Numbered from the stretch's first letter, positions 23,029 through 34,823 are shown. The stretch is DNA of 64,000 nt from Owenia fusiformis (GCA_903813345.2 CAIIXF020000006.1:36795936-36859935), one strand, 5' to 3'. The notes: generated by a model not told the origin, from the letters alone. Numbers and translations are program-made.

Positions 23029-23487
23029 GCATAGTAAGCTCTGCGATGGACAAGTGTCTCTTTGGATATCAGAAGATAGCATTGAATTACCCAATTGATT
23101 TGCTCCCAAGGTCGTCCCACTTTATTCCCTTGATTTTTTGAAGTTTGAAGGGCCTCTTAAAGCGCTTTTCAGCATCACAAACTGACCTACATGTAAATGA
23201 ACTTCTACAAAAATAATTTATGGAATCAGTGTGATATTACAATGCATGTTCGCATGGGCAAGACTGAGACTAACATAAAATGTTATAAATAAATGTTTTA
23301 TGTTAGTCTCAGGGCAAGGGTACCTCAAATTTGCTTTGGAGAACATGTTGAGGGGACCACATGTTTATGCGGATAAACTCAATGATCAAATGTAAGACAA
23401 ATAGGAAAATTACAGAATGACTCGGTTAAAGGTCGAGCTTCTACTCAGAAGAAAGTCAGAATTATGAAAGATATTGAACTTTTTGTT
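23029..23487 (+). repeat. 463-bp tandem duplication, unit 2
   Basis: Second copy of 22566-23028. Differences seen are one T fewer in the hairpin loop side (GTTTTATG versus GTTTTTATG), AAACTC versus GACTC near 23375, and GGTCGAGC versus GGTCAAGC. It ends at ATTGAACTTTTTGTT. Confidence 0.9.
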
Positions 23488-23979
23488 AGTGTTACATTTT
23501 TTGAGACACACTGTAGATTAAATGGGAAGGTGTTAGAGAAAGGAAACTAAGAGTGTCTCGTAATAACCGTAACTACGGGAAGGTTTCCAATCTTTATATC
23601 ACAGCTGATCAAACGATAAATACGAATAGCAACAATAAACTGAAAGTACAATGTATGACATTGCTTGAGCTACAAATATATAAATCAAAACATTGACTTT
23701 AATACATATAGTGTTGAAGAGTTGTGCAAATTGATTTATTTGTACATTTGTCATGTCAATTCTGAATGACATTTATTTATTATTACGATTACCCGATAGA
23801 ATAGGATATACGCATGAAAAATTAAAAAATTAATGAAATTACGAATACAAACGTGGCAATAATTTGTTCTGAGTGGCATCATCCTTTCTATGTTTGCCTT
23901 TTGATAATTGACATATGTTATTTACTTTGAACGTTGGTGAATTTTCATTGTGTATCGATGTACCCAATAGACTACACTG
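23488..23979. other. No gene seen
   Basis: AT-rich spacer between the tandem duplication and the second TIR element. No feature is supported. Confidence 0.35.
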
Positions 23980-24463
23980 TAGATGCAAGTAGAAATATAA
24001 TCTTGATTTACGTCATTTATGTTCAACATCAAGTAAAAGAGATTTAATATGGAGTTTAAGCTTGCAATGTTTTCACAACCTAAACGTGCAACGTGAACGG
24101 AAAATATTCTAGGGATGCATTTGTGTGGGCGATTGGTCATAGGTTGGCGTTTCGATTTTATATGCAAGCTTAACTCCCTATTATTTGAAAAGTACATCTA
24201 GTGACTTCTAGTTTGGGGAATTCCCCATAGACCCCATGTTCACAAAAAGTGAAATATCTTTTCTTGTATTGGGCAGATAATACTTTCTTTTATTGGGTAT
24301 ATTCTATTCTACATAACTATAAGATACATAAGGCTGATATGAAAATTAAACCACTAAAACATATGAATATTAAGTTAAAGTGAACTCTCTACTTTTCCTG
24401 CCATGGTATCTGACCAGAATGAGCCACCTGGTGGTGAAACGGGTAACTAACTACTCGCTCCCG
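23980..24463. mobile_element. MITE family copy 2, diverged
   Basis: Related along its length to 21652-22078 in the same orientation. The ends are degenerate (AGATGCAAGTAG and CTACTCGCTCCCGAG). It shares GAATTCCCCATAGACCCCAT, AATATCTTTTCTTGT and the terminal CCACCTGGTGGTGAAA/CCACATGGTGGCAAAA block. Older than copy 1 judging by TIR decay. Confidence 0.65.
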
Positions 24464-25388
24464 AGTTATTTATTGTCAAAAATTAGAAATCTTCCAGAAA
24501 TTATAATGGCCCTTTAGTGACATTTGGGCAAATCGGGGCACCTTTTCAGATTTTACAAGACACACTGTGTCACAAAAACGAATACGCACCCGGCATTAAA
24601 ACTGTTGTTATATACAATTAGAAAATATTATTTTTAATTAATAAAATTTGTTCCAACCCTGTATATTCATGCAATGTAATTTGTATTTTTTATTACATTC
24701 TCTGATATAGAGCTTTTGATAAAAGTTGTTTTGAATATGTATACGTATTGTGACACTAAAATCAGTTTTATTGTTTGTTTTAAAATATTTTCCAGAATGT
24801 TCACCTTAAAATGCATTGTGACACTCTCCAAAATATCTACAGACATATGGTTATCAGTGTCATACCCATCTTCGCACGCTCGGTCTTCACTGCGACCGAC
24901 GGGAGCCGAGTGAACGAAGATGGTCATACCAGTGTCCCAATGTATTTTGTAAGTATAGCACATAAGCACATACTAAGTATGTAGATTGCCATTCAGAATC
25001 TTTCCTTCGCATCATATCACACTTATTAGGTATTCTATAGGTCATTTTGAAGTGTCACGGTAAAGTGTACAAAACTTTTTTTATATTGAATCATTGTGGC
25101 AGTTTTTTGTACAAATCAACCTACTAAGCTACATGTATGTTAATGTTAACATTTGTTAATCATGCAGTGTGTAAGGTTAGTGGATTGACATTTAGGTATG
25201 CCATTTGCACATTCTCTCCATAATCCCATGTATATATTAGGGAAGACAAGCAATGTATATGAACAGAGTGGACAGGTGTCTACGATTGTCATCTTGATTG
25301 GATGGCTGTACTTGTTTGATCTTTTATCAAATGATACATAGAGATTATCCGATATGAGGTTCAGAATATTGGGATTATCCCGAGGCCA
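24464..25388. other. No gene; one hairpin
   Basis: A short palindrome at about 24866-24923 pairs CCATCTTCG...CTCGG with CCGAG...CGAAGATGG around GACCGAC. Its loop-proximal GCTCGGTCTTCACTGCGACC is GC-rich. The rest is AT-rich with no supported gene. Confidence 0.4.
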
Positions 25389-25777
25389 ATAGTATAGTTT
25401 CTAAATAGCTGAAAAGTCCTGACATAATATATGTCACCCTTGTTTGTCTTTGATTTTCTAGGGCCAGACCTCCACTCATTCCAATGATAGAAACCTGCAA
25501 CAGTCACTTAATTTCTTGATTTATCAAAGAGTCTTGGTTGAATCTGTCTGAAACTTGAATGGCATACTATTGGATGACCCTGTCAATGTACATATCGTGA
25601 TTAACCATGAAAATATTGGTTGTCATACGAATAAACCAAGGTTTTAATGAATTTCAGCATTGCACCAATGGAGATTTGGCCCAAGTTTTTTAAAAGGAAA
25701 AAAGTGCAAATCTCTTATAATCTCATGTAAAAACGAGAATTAGCGAGATTTCAAAGCTATTTAGAAACTCCTCTATT
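25389..25777. mobile_element. MITE with GTTTCTAAATAGCT inverted ends
   Basis: The left end AATAGTATAGTTTCTAAATAGCT-like sequence pairs with AGCTATTTAGAAAC...CTATT at the right. The right-end block (AGCGAGATTTCAAAGCTAT) has a relative at about 32755-32785. About 390 bp, no frame. It sits about 30 bp left of the dead ZNF fragment. Confidence 0.6.
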
Positions 25778-25810
25778 TAATGTATCTGCCCGAGGGCCGT
25801 ATTGAAGTAC

Positions 25811-25937
25811 ATACTAGTACATGTTCGGTTGCATACATATTTCCATTGATCAAATTAATTTCTGAATTGATACAGTAATGAGAATCATCAATCTCATGTT
25901 TGATGTTCGTGGAACTCATATCTTGTTTATAACTCAA
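25811..25937 (-). pseudogene. Dead ZNF gene fragment, distal half of N-terminal exon
   Basis: The minus strand matches the conserved N-terminal coding segment of genes A and B (…[33 protein letters not shown]…), then breaks off at about 25811 without repeats or fingers. It is the continuation of 28464-28560, separated from it by the 2.5-kb transposon at 25938-28463. Non-functional. Confidence 0.8.
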
Positions 25938-26681
25938 CACGAGGGGAAAGAGTACCCGTGTATATACAACCTACCGCCGAGCAAAGACCCGAAGATGTCT
26001 GAAAATGTAGGGGGTGAGTTATAAACTTTTGTTTATATCTTGAATTTCTCAATATGAGAAACGGATAAAAAACAGAATTGTGTGTAACTGATAAAGTTAT
26101 TTTTCCAGGCACTCATGTTTGCAAAATAATGAGTACTTAGCGCAATGTTTACTATCCAATCGCTAAATTCAACTTTTAAATATTTGAATGATGATTTACA
26201 TCTTGAATAAGTAACAACCATGGCTGTCTTTACTTCATTCGATTTAAAGATACAATAGGTGTAAATGTATCATATTTATTTCACTGCCATACGTTGCATA
26301 TCATTGAAATCACCGGTGAAAGTTGAAAATGAAAGACCCGATTATGTCACGAGTACGATTATATAGGACCCGAAGCTACCACCGAGCTATTCCGACTATA
26401 CCGTGAGTAGAACCCGATGAGGTAGTGAGTAAGCTTTCGAATGAGCATATAATATCATGACGATATCACAAACATTCCTTTTTATTTATCATATACTCCT
26501 GACACCGGGATATAATATAATATGATATAATTCCCGCAGCACTATACGTCAACGTCTGTTTCCGACAAAGTTCTTTAAAACATTGAACTCATGCTTACAC
26601 TTGAATCACCATAATTTCCTATGTGTCTATGGTAAGTGTGCAACCCAAAAACATTTAATTCTGCATTGCAAGCGCCATTCT

Positions 26682-27514
26682 CACAGGCTGGTATCGAAAG
26701 ATTTGTCCGCTGTGACGGAGCATGCTATTTTTCATAAAAACACTTAAGAATGCTTCACGATTTATTTTTTAACTCATATGTTTCGTTATATCAAAGAGAA
26801 TTACTTACTCCATGCAATGGATATATCATTTGCGTGTAACCTTCACTTCTGTTTGAAGTCCAATAACGCTAGGAGTAAAATCTATTAAAAACGGCGAGAG
26901 AGTATCAAACTCTAAAATGTACCATTTCTTTTTTAATTTTTTAATGGCATGATATAGTGACACGATAATATTAACATATGTTTTAAGCATAACTCTGAAT
27001 GTATTAATGAGATACTAATGCATTGGGTCTTTTTAATTTTATTAATAAAAAATAATATTAATATTTTTTGTCCGCTGTGACTGAGCATTTTCACAGTTCA
27101 CATTTGCAACTGCTCCGTCACAGCGGACAAAAAAATTAAACATTATTTTTTATAAAAGAATTAAAAAGACCAAATACATCAACATCTCATTTGTACCTTC
27201 ATATTTATGCTGAAACCATGTGTAAATATTATCGTGTCACTATATCGTGCCATTAGAAAGTTAAACAAGAAATGGTGCATTTTGAAGTATGATACTCCGG
27301 CGCCATTTTCAATAGCTTTTCTTCCCAGCGTAATTGGACTTCAAACAGAAGTGAAAGTTACCCGCAAATGATATATCCATTGCATGGAGTAAGTAATTTT
27401 GTATGGTATAACGAAACGTATGAGTTAAAAAATAAATCGTGAAGTATTCTTAGTGTTTTTATGAAAAATAGCATGCTCCGTCACAGCGGACAAATATTTC
27501 GATACCAGCCTGTG
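26682..27514. mobile_element. Foldback transposon copy 2, almost pure palindrome
   Basis: Two arms of about 405 bp joined by about 30 bp. Termini CACAGGCTGGTATCG match the 8465-10535 copy. The 5-bp repeat ATTCT flanks it (26677-26681 and 27515-27519). The word TGTCCGCTGTGACGGAGCA, or a one-base variant, is present four times, at the outer and inner ends of each arm. It is nested within the CACGAGGGG transposon, so it is the youngest of the three layers. Confidence 0.9.
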
Positions 27515-27517
27515 ATT

Positions 27518-27811
27518 CTACTCAAAGAACACAGCTTGAAGAATCCCAAGCTTCACAAGCTTCATATCCTCGAAACGAAAATTACCGTGATCTTTCTTTG
27601 ATAATACAATACCATAGTCATAAACATTGTAAATCCATTTTTTGCCATTTAACTCCGGCACATTAACTTTAATACTCAGTAATTGATGGTGCTGACTGAA
27701 GTGGACCACAAAGTCATCCATCTCGTGTGATTTATAACTACAGTGGAAGCATTTGTACCGAGGACCTGAAATACAATGTTTCGATGTGCAGTGGTAACTG
27801 GTGATAGCCAT
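27518..27811 (-). CDS. 97-residue zinc-finger-like ORF inside transposon
   Basis: The frame starts MAITSYHC and contains Cys/His pairs YHC....HC and KCFHCSYKSHEMDDFVVHFSQHH (C-x2-C-x12-H-x3-H spacing), then an IKVNVPELNG...IYNVYDYG segment. I do not recognise the family. N-terminal C2H2-like domains of this kind occur in proteins encoded by some invertebrate DNA transposons, and the location inside a TIR element supports that origin. The stop lies at the foldback insertion site, but removing the foldback element and one ATTCT copy leaves the same stop, so the insertion did not truncate it. Confidence 0.4.
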   Translation of the reverse strand: MAITSYHCTSKHCISGPRYKCFHCSYKSHEMDDFVVHFSQHHQLLSIKVNVPELNGKKWIYNVYDYGIVLSKKDHGNFRFEDMKLVKLGILQAVFFE

Positions 27812-28463
27812 ATTTTTTTCAGTTTCATTTATTGTTCACAACAAAATGATTCACATGAATGATGCAGATTGTATGTTTATTATTTTCTCATCAGCACGTC
27901 ATAAACTCGACGATATAATCGGATCTCAACAGATTTTACTCAAGTAATGTTCGGATTCTGAGATCCTTTACTCAAGATATTTTCGGATCTTTATAATATT
28001 ACTCGTCGATCACATCGGGTCCGATGTCCGATAACATCGGATCTTTTAGGACAAAGTTTAAGTGAAGATTTTGCTGTTCAAAAGTGCTATTTTGACCTAA
28101 TATTTTGACACTTAATATATTATGCATATGCACATCCATTTACCGACCCAAGTATGTCTTATGTATGGCTCATTATCAATTAAAGTGAGTATGAATGAGA
28201 AAAACAAATCGAAAACCATTATACGTTTACCTTATCTCTTAATTTGGACATAAAAATATATTTCAACTATAATTCTAGGCCAATTGCGCCTGTTAGAACA
28301 TCTTAGTAACAATTCTAACCATCCAAAGGAATTGTTAGTGACATTATATTACTTTTATTGTCCATTTTCCTCCGAGATGACATTATCAAACATTTGCTCG
28401 GCGGTATATGCGTGTCTTGCTCGGCGGTAGGTTGTATATACACGGGTACTCTTTCCCCTCGTG

Positions 28464-28560
28464 ACTCAATATAACACTACTGGATTGTGCTATAATCTCT
28501 TCTTCAGCCAAATTGGTTTAAACCTCAGAATCTAAATCCAAGTTATGAAATGAGAACTGT
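28464..28560 (-). pseudogene. Dead ZNF gene fragment, 5' end with lost start codon
   Basis: The minus strand matches the first coding segment and 5' leader of genes A and B. The position equivalent to their ATG (28509-28511) reads TTG, so initiation is lost. It continues at 25937 across the transposon. Upstream it runs straight into relict fingers of gene A, marking the junction of two duplicated units. Confidence 0.8.
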
Positions 28561-28700
28561 CAATGAAACACTTTCCGCAATGTTGATATTTAAATTGCTT
28601 CTCGCCTGTATGGATTGTTTCATGTCTTTAATTCTCTCATGAAGCTTCAAATCGGAAGTTTCATCAAAACATTTCCACATTGTGGACATTTAAATGACTT
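28544..28700 (-). pseudogene. Relict fingers downstream of gene A stop
   Basis: About two degenerate fingers in the gene A orientation (landmarks GAAACACTTTCCGCAATG and CTTCTCGCCTGTATGGATTG on the plus strand) follow the gene A stop. They show that the array was once longer. Confidence 0.75.
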
Positions 28701-31153
28701 CTAGCTTGTATGAATTCTTTCATGAAACTTCAAATTAGAACTTTGATTGAAACACTTTCCACAATGTTGACATTCATAAGGCTTCTCTCCTGTATGAATT
28801 CTCTCATGTACTTTAACATCACTAATTTCTCTGAAACACTTTCCGCAATATTGACATTTAAATGGCTTCTCGCCGGTATGAACTGTTTCATGTCTTTTAA
28901 CATTATAGTTTCTACTGAAACACTTTCCACAATATTGGCATCTGTATGACTTCTTACCTAAATGAATTTTCTCATGACGTTTCAAATCAGAAGTTTGTTT
29001 AAAACACTTTCCACAATGTTGACATTTAAATGATTTCTCACTAGTATGAATTCCCTCATGACGTTTCAATTCAGAAGTTTGTTTGAAACACTTTCCACAG
29101 TGTTGACATTTGAATGATTTCTCACTTGTATGAATTCCCTCATGACGTTTCAATTCAGAAGTTTGTTTGAAACACTTTCCACAATGTTGACATTTAAATG
29201 GCTTCTCTCCTGTATGAATTCTCTCATGACGTTTCAAATCAGAAGTTTTTTTGAAACACTTTCCACAATGTTGACATTTAAATGGCTTCTCTCCTGTATG
29301 AATTCTCTCATGACGTTTCAAATCAGAAGTTTTTTTGAAACACTTTCCACATTGTTGACATTTAAGAGTCATCTTTCGTATATGAATTCTCTCGTGTATT
29401 TTTACGGCATAAGTTCTTCTGAATTGCTGTCCACAAAATTGACATTCATATGACTTCTCACCTGTATGTATTTTCTCATGATATTTCAAAGAGTTTGAGT
29501 AACTGAAACACTTGTCACAGTATTGACATTTAAATGGCTTCTCTCCTGTATGAATTCTCTCATGACATTTCAAATGAGAAGAATGACTGAAACACTTTCC
29601 ACAATATTGACATTTAAATGGCTTCTCGCCTGTATGAATTCTCTCATGACTTTTCAAAGAATATTTCTCATTGAAAAACTTTCCACAATATTGACATTTA
29701 GAAGTCCTCTCTCCTGTATGAATTCTCTCATGTTTCCTAAGATCATCAGTTCTTCCGAAACACTTTCCACAATGTTGACATTGATTCGACTTCTCACCAG
29801 AATGAGTTCGCTCATGACTTTTCAAATTGGAAGCATCAGAGAAATCCTTTCCACATTGTGAACATTTATAGGGCTTCTCACCTGTATGAATTCTCTCATG
29901 TACATCAACATCATCAGTTCTTCTGAAACACTTTCCACAATATTGACATTTAAATGGCTTCTCACCTGTATGAATTTTCTCATGCCTTCTTAAATGAGAA
30001 GCGTGACGGAAACATTTTCCACAATGTTGACATTTAAACAACTTATGTGCTGAATGATTTCTCTCATGACGTTTCAGGGTAGAAGTGCAATTGAAACACT
30101 TTCCACAGTATTGACATTTAAATGGCTTCTCCCCTGTATGAATTCTCTCATGCCTTTTTAGATGAGAAGTGCAATTGAAACACTTTCCACAGTGTTGACA
30201 TTTATAAGACTTCTCATCTGGTGTCTCCTGTTTAACGTTATGAGGATGAAGCACTTGTCCTTGATCAAATACAACCTCCACTTTAACTAAATCCATTCCA
30301 TTTCTGGGCTTGGAAAATATGTTATGGTCCTCCCCATTCTTATCTTTGAAATCCTGATCATCATTTACACTAATCTCTATATCTTGTTCAATGTTGTGGT
30401 GATCATCTAATTGAACACTGCTGGATGGTGTTAAAGATTTCTCTTTTACAATGTCGTCATAATGTTTTGCTAACATATTCGTGCCCAATCGGAACTCATA
30501 ATTGGTGCTGCTATAGTTCACATTGGTTTGTACATTTTCTTTGGTGGTATGTTTCTCATCTAATGGAACACTGTTGGATGGTGCTGCAACTTCCTCTTTT
30601 ACAATGTCATCATTATACTTTGTTAACATACCAAAGTCTTCTATTGGCATATTATCTGTGCTGCTATAGGTTTCTACTCTTCTTTGGTGGTATGTTTCTC
30701 ATCTAATGGAACACTGTTGGATGGTGCTGCAACTTCCTCTTTTACAATGTCACCATTATCCTTTGTTAACATACCAAAGGCTTCTATTGGCATATTATCT
30801 GTGCTGCTATAGGGTTCTACCTCTTCTTTGGTGGCATGTTTCTCATCTAATGGAACACTGTTGGATGGTGCTGCAACTTCCTCTTTTACAATGTCATCAT
30901 TATCCTTTGTTAACATACCAAAGTCTTCTATTGGCATATTATCTGTGCTGCTATAGGTTTCTTTCTCTTGTTTGATGTTCTTTGAAGTACTTACATGTTC
31001 GGTTGCATACAGATTTCCATTGATCAAATTAATTTCTGAATTGATACAGTGATGAGAATCATCAATCTCATGTTTGATGTTCGTGGAACTCATATCTTGT
31101 TCATAACTCAATATAACACAACTGGATTGTGCTTTAATCTCTTCTTCAGCCAT
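28701..31153 (-). CDS. C2H2 zinc-finger protein A, reading frame broken
   Basis: Start at 31153 (MAEEEIK), shared with the paralogues, rather than the longer upstream open frame. The N-terminus has IKHE and IKQE, then about three 48-residue repeats ([35 protein letters not shown]) and a diverged fourth. A deleted base at about 30677, relative to every other repeat copy, turns GAGGTA into GAGTAG and stops the frame at 30674-30676. From 30650 the second frame carries the remaining N-terminus and 18 C2H2 fingers (C-x2-C-x12-H-x3-H with TGEKP linkers). Fingers 13 and 14 are identical. The array ends at TAG (GAG in the consensus linker), with relict fingers beyond. Likely nuclear and DNA-binding; target unknown. 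Either a young pseudogene or a sequencing error in one base. Downstream methionines could also initiate a finger-only protein. Confidence 0.82.
30460..30965 (-). repeat. Coding tandem repeat of gene A, 144-bp unit
   Basis: Three clear 144-bp (48-codon) units plus a diverged one. Each encodes a [20 protein letters not shown]-like segment carrying VKEE. The 1-nt deletion lies at the boundary between units two and three. Confidence 0.85.
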
Positions 31154-31392
31154 ATTGGGTCTAACCACAGAATCTAAACCGACACCATGACCCTTTTGAT
31201 TTCTTGTATTTGAATTCAGCCTAGTCTTGTTTTCACCAGTGTCAACCAAGTCACGTTAGAAATCATATGTCAATCATGTTTATAATGATTAAATTCTTTA
31301 TACAAAGCCTTTGGATGATTTATTCAATGTATTGTCTCTTGAGATCCTAATTCATCCGTCAACGTATCGTTACTTTAGCTGGCTTGATGAGC

Positions 31393-31411
31393 CCTGAAAG
31401 TACAAGAGAAA
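31393..31411 (-). other. Conserved 3' splice site, gene A
   Basis: The minus strand reads TATTTCTCTTGTACTTTCAG followed by GGCTCATC. The pyrimidine tract and AG are conserved at the same distance (about 200-240 bp) upstream of the ATG in all five genes. This implies a non-coding first exon upstream and a second exon starting at 31393. The first exon was not located. Confidence 0.7.
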
Positions 31412-31697
31412 TAAAAATTAACAAACCATTGATTGGCTTAATTATACCATTATAGCAACTGTTTTATCCCTTTCAATGGAACCAGGGTTCCCACAACAGA
31501 AATATCGATTGTTTAGTTGCTTATGTCACCAGTTTCTCTCTCCCAAAGTTATTTCTTCACTCGCGCATCCAGTTCATACATCTCATGCTACTCATCAAAA
31601 AAGTAATTTTATTGGTAATATGATGCAATACTGAAACTCGAAAGTAGTGTTTTCTGGTGCATGAGTTAGAGTCATAAAAATATGGCTGATGCAAGTA

Positions 31698-32173
31698 CAG
31701 TGTGTTAATAAACGCAACCCAAAGAAATCGCTATATCTTGGAAAATACTAATTCAATAATGTTCCTGTAGATGGTTAGTTTTAAAACATGTTACCTTGGA
31801 CATCTGCTCAAAAGACAGTTGTACTAGGAAAATACGAAAAAAGCATGTACCATAGCGTATTGGCTCTTCTAATTTGGCATAAATCATCTTCATTCAATGT
31901 ATGGTAAATCTGTAGAATGAAATCAAAATCAACATAAAATCAACATAAATGAATTAGTATTTTCCAAGATAGCGATTTTCCGTTCGCACTTTTCGTATTT
32001 TTCTAATACTAATGTCTTTTGAGCAGGTGTCCAAGACAACATGTTTTTCAACTAACTAATAACACGACCTTTACATAGAAATTCTCTTCTTTCTTTCCTG
32101 AAAATGAACACAATTGGATAAATGTTTTCCAAGATATAGCGATCTCTTTGGGTTGCGGTTTTTTAACACCCTG
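31698..32173. mobile_element. 476-bp MITE with TA duplication
   Basis: The arms share CGCAACCCAAAGA and ATCGCTATATCTTGGAAAA and start CAGTGTGTTAATAAA / CAGGGTGTTAAAAAA. TA flanks it at 31696-31697 and 32174-32175. Tc1/mariner-like by terminus and duplication. The sister unit at 43161 keeps only its left end. Confidence 0.85.
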
Positions 32174-33162
32174 TACTTTGGACATAGGCAAAGTACACGG
32201 ATACCGTACTTCTTTTTAATTTGGCAGCCGTTTTAATGGGGTCCGCGCATTATACCGAAACCCATTATACCGACATGCATTGTACCGAAAGGCGTTATAC
32301 CGAATGCCATAATCACTGTTCCACAACTAGTTACTTTGACGGAACGTCAATGTAACAAAATGGATGAACTTCCTTCAGATTTAAACCTACCAATAAGTCA
32401 AGTTGCAGATTATAGTTTGGCCCAAAGCTAGAAAATATAGACTAGTTTTAATAAGTTTCTTCGATTTGGAATTTGTTTTGTAAATGAAGCTGTAATTCGT
32501 ATACTAAGCCACTCGCTCTTGTTACATTGACGAAAGCTTGTTATATTACCAATGTATGTTACTTTATCAATGGGGATTTAGCCTGACCATTTTTAGAAAA
32601 CTTGAAAATCTCTAGAATTTGAATAAAGGGAAATAACAGCGCAAAAACTAAGTTGTTTTGATAGAAAATTACGCACAGAATTCAAATAGAAGAAAATGTT
32701 AAGTCTTTTTAGTGGTTAAAAATGCAGATCTCCTAAAATCTCATTAAAATGAGACCTTAACGAGATTTCAAAGCTATATGGAAAAGCCACTATTAGATGC
32801 CTTCACTAGGCTATTATCTGTACTTGTGTCCGTGTCTCATTTTGAGTAGCGAGTGTAAATCCTTTTCGGAAACATGATTATGTTTTCCCTGTAATATGAA
32901 TTGGAGATATCTGACAAAATATGGATAGCCTGAAATATAAATTTTGTGTTTTTGAATATGCGGAAATATCTTGAACACTTTGAAACTGAAGTACAGTTCC
33001 TTAATAGGTCGTTCAGTTTTCTTGTTTTTGTTTTACACAACACGTGTGTTTAATAGCCACGCGTAATTATTAATAAGCGTAATCAGATTATTTCAAGCGT
33101 CGAAATAGCTTATTTTAATCGACGTATCTACACAAACCTATTCAATACCGTTATATTGAGCG
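32174..33162. other. No gene; ATTATACCGAAACCC repeat words
   Basis: At 32249-32310, ATTATACCGA-type words recur four times (ATTATACCGAAACCCATTAT and variants). Their reverse complement occurs at about 37350-37445. A MITE-end relative lies near 32755-32785. No coding region. Confidence 0.45.
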
Positions 33163-34823
33163 CGGGGGATAAGCAAAACGAGGGCGAAGCCACGGACTGC
33201 GACTCGCGTAATTCAAAACGAGGTTACAACGCATTATAGCTGAACAATGGCGGTAATTCCAAACTTAATTTGGAAGGCATGTTAGGATTTGGGGTAGATT
33301 ATTGGTTTGGGTATTCTACAGAATAGCTAGTATGTTCCAGTCGGTGATCAACATATTCATACTCCATCTGCAATGGCATTCTTGGTGCTCGGCTGTCCAA
33401 TAGTTTAGCATGAACACAAATGAATTCGAAATCTGCCACAAAAAATGTAATGTTGTCAATATTTGTCCCTAATATACCGATTTAAACAAAGGAATCAGAA
33501 ATGACATCGAATTAATATAATTATTCATGTTCTGTTGTTACAATTACATCTTCGTGTGATATTTGGTAAGCGGAAAACGTACAATTACATAGAAAATTGG
33601 AATTTATAATAGTCGCAGTCCATCCATCTGCCCAACGCAGTCCGCGACTCAGTGTTGCTTTATATCTGAAGCTGAACGCAATCACAGCCAAAGGTAGATA
33701 GCACAATGTGTGTACAGGTGTGGCCGAAATGGAGCAACTTTGGACAAAATTGAATATAAAGGGCTATTTTAATAGACCTACATCGTGTCTCAATCCATTC
33801 TGCAAATATATACAAGCTGTCAAATACAGCTGAAATCATGAATTTATGGTAGCTAGCAATATTGATGGACTGTTGGAAAGATCATCCAAAATTACATTAA
33901 CTCACCAACTCTCCAATTATTTGATATTTTCCTGATATCTTAAATACTAGTTAATGTACCCTTCCCCAACAGCTTTTATTGCATCATCAAAAAGTTCATT
34001 GTTTCGCATTTCTTCTTCTTATAAAAAGTCTCACCACTATCCAATTATCTATATATTTAACCCTATCCACAAATTGGTTTGTAATAAACATATTACGTTG
34101 TCATCTTGCGCTCGACTGTTCTGCCAAATACGCTATTGAATTGCCATATTTCTAGGTCTTAAACGATACAATATAGCAATTTGGGACATTGATTCAGGTA
34201 ATAGATATATGTTAATCAACGTAACTTTGAATGATAATCTGGATGCTGACTTTCTTTTCCTGAAACAATAATAGCGTAGGAATATAGTTTACACTATCTT
34301 ATTTATTTCGTGTTCGCGGCTGGACTGCGTTACTTAGAATATCAATGGAGGCTGTGTTGCGTTGTTGAAATAGCTTTGTTTACTGGACTGCGTCCACTAT
34401 GAATGCGCAGTTTGAATCTAATTTTCACCTCATGAACACATTCTATTATCAAATCATTTTCACGAATTATACTCGGAGCCTCAACTAACCTTTAGATATC
34501 AGAAACGTGTTAAAACTCCTTTCAAATGTATAGTAAATTAAATAATATGCACATATTTTACAGGTAAAATCAGAACTTTGCTACTGTTTTAGCTTGATCT
34601 GGACAACTGCTTATTTTCTTATCTACAGACCAACAGTAGATACAGAGTAATATTTTGGTCACCGATTAGACACAACGATAGCATTTAAAATACCAGGATT
34701 TCTCTATTTTGTCGGAAGAAGCAGAAGGCACTGCCGGATGTCCCTCCATTTTGGCGCTGGGCTGCGGTGTAAAGTTACTCGAGTCGCAGTCCGTGGCTTC
34801 GCCCTCGTTTTGCTTATCCCCCG
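33163..34823. mobile_element. 1.66-kb DNA element, TIR CGGGGGATAAGCAAAACGAG
   Basis: Perfect or near-perfect inverted ends of about 44 bp start CGGGGGATAAGC and run through GGGCGAAGCCACGGACTGCG at 33163 and 34823. Pieces of the GGACTGCG block recur inside (about 33640, 34322, 34384). No transposase frame. The sister unit of gene B lacks this whole region, by deletion. Target duplication not seen. Confidence 0.8.

Larger units (their letters stand above)
25938..28463. mobile_element. DNA transposon with CACGAGGGG TIRs, inserted in a ZNF gene
   Basis: The ends CACGAGGGGAAAGAGTACCC and its reverse complement are perfect over more than 40 bp. A 6-bp duplication ACTCAA flanks the element (25932-25937 and 28464-28469). 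Removing one copy restores the sequence seen in gene B at about 42500. The sub-terminal word ACCGCCGAGCAA is repeated near the right end. It contains a 97-codon frame (27518-27811) and a nested foldback element (26682-27514); without the latter it is about 1.7 kb. No transposase is recognised. Superfamily unassigned. Confidence 0.85.
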
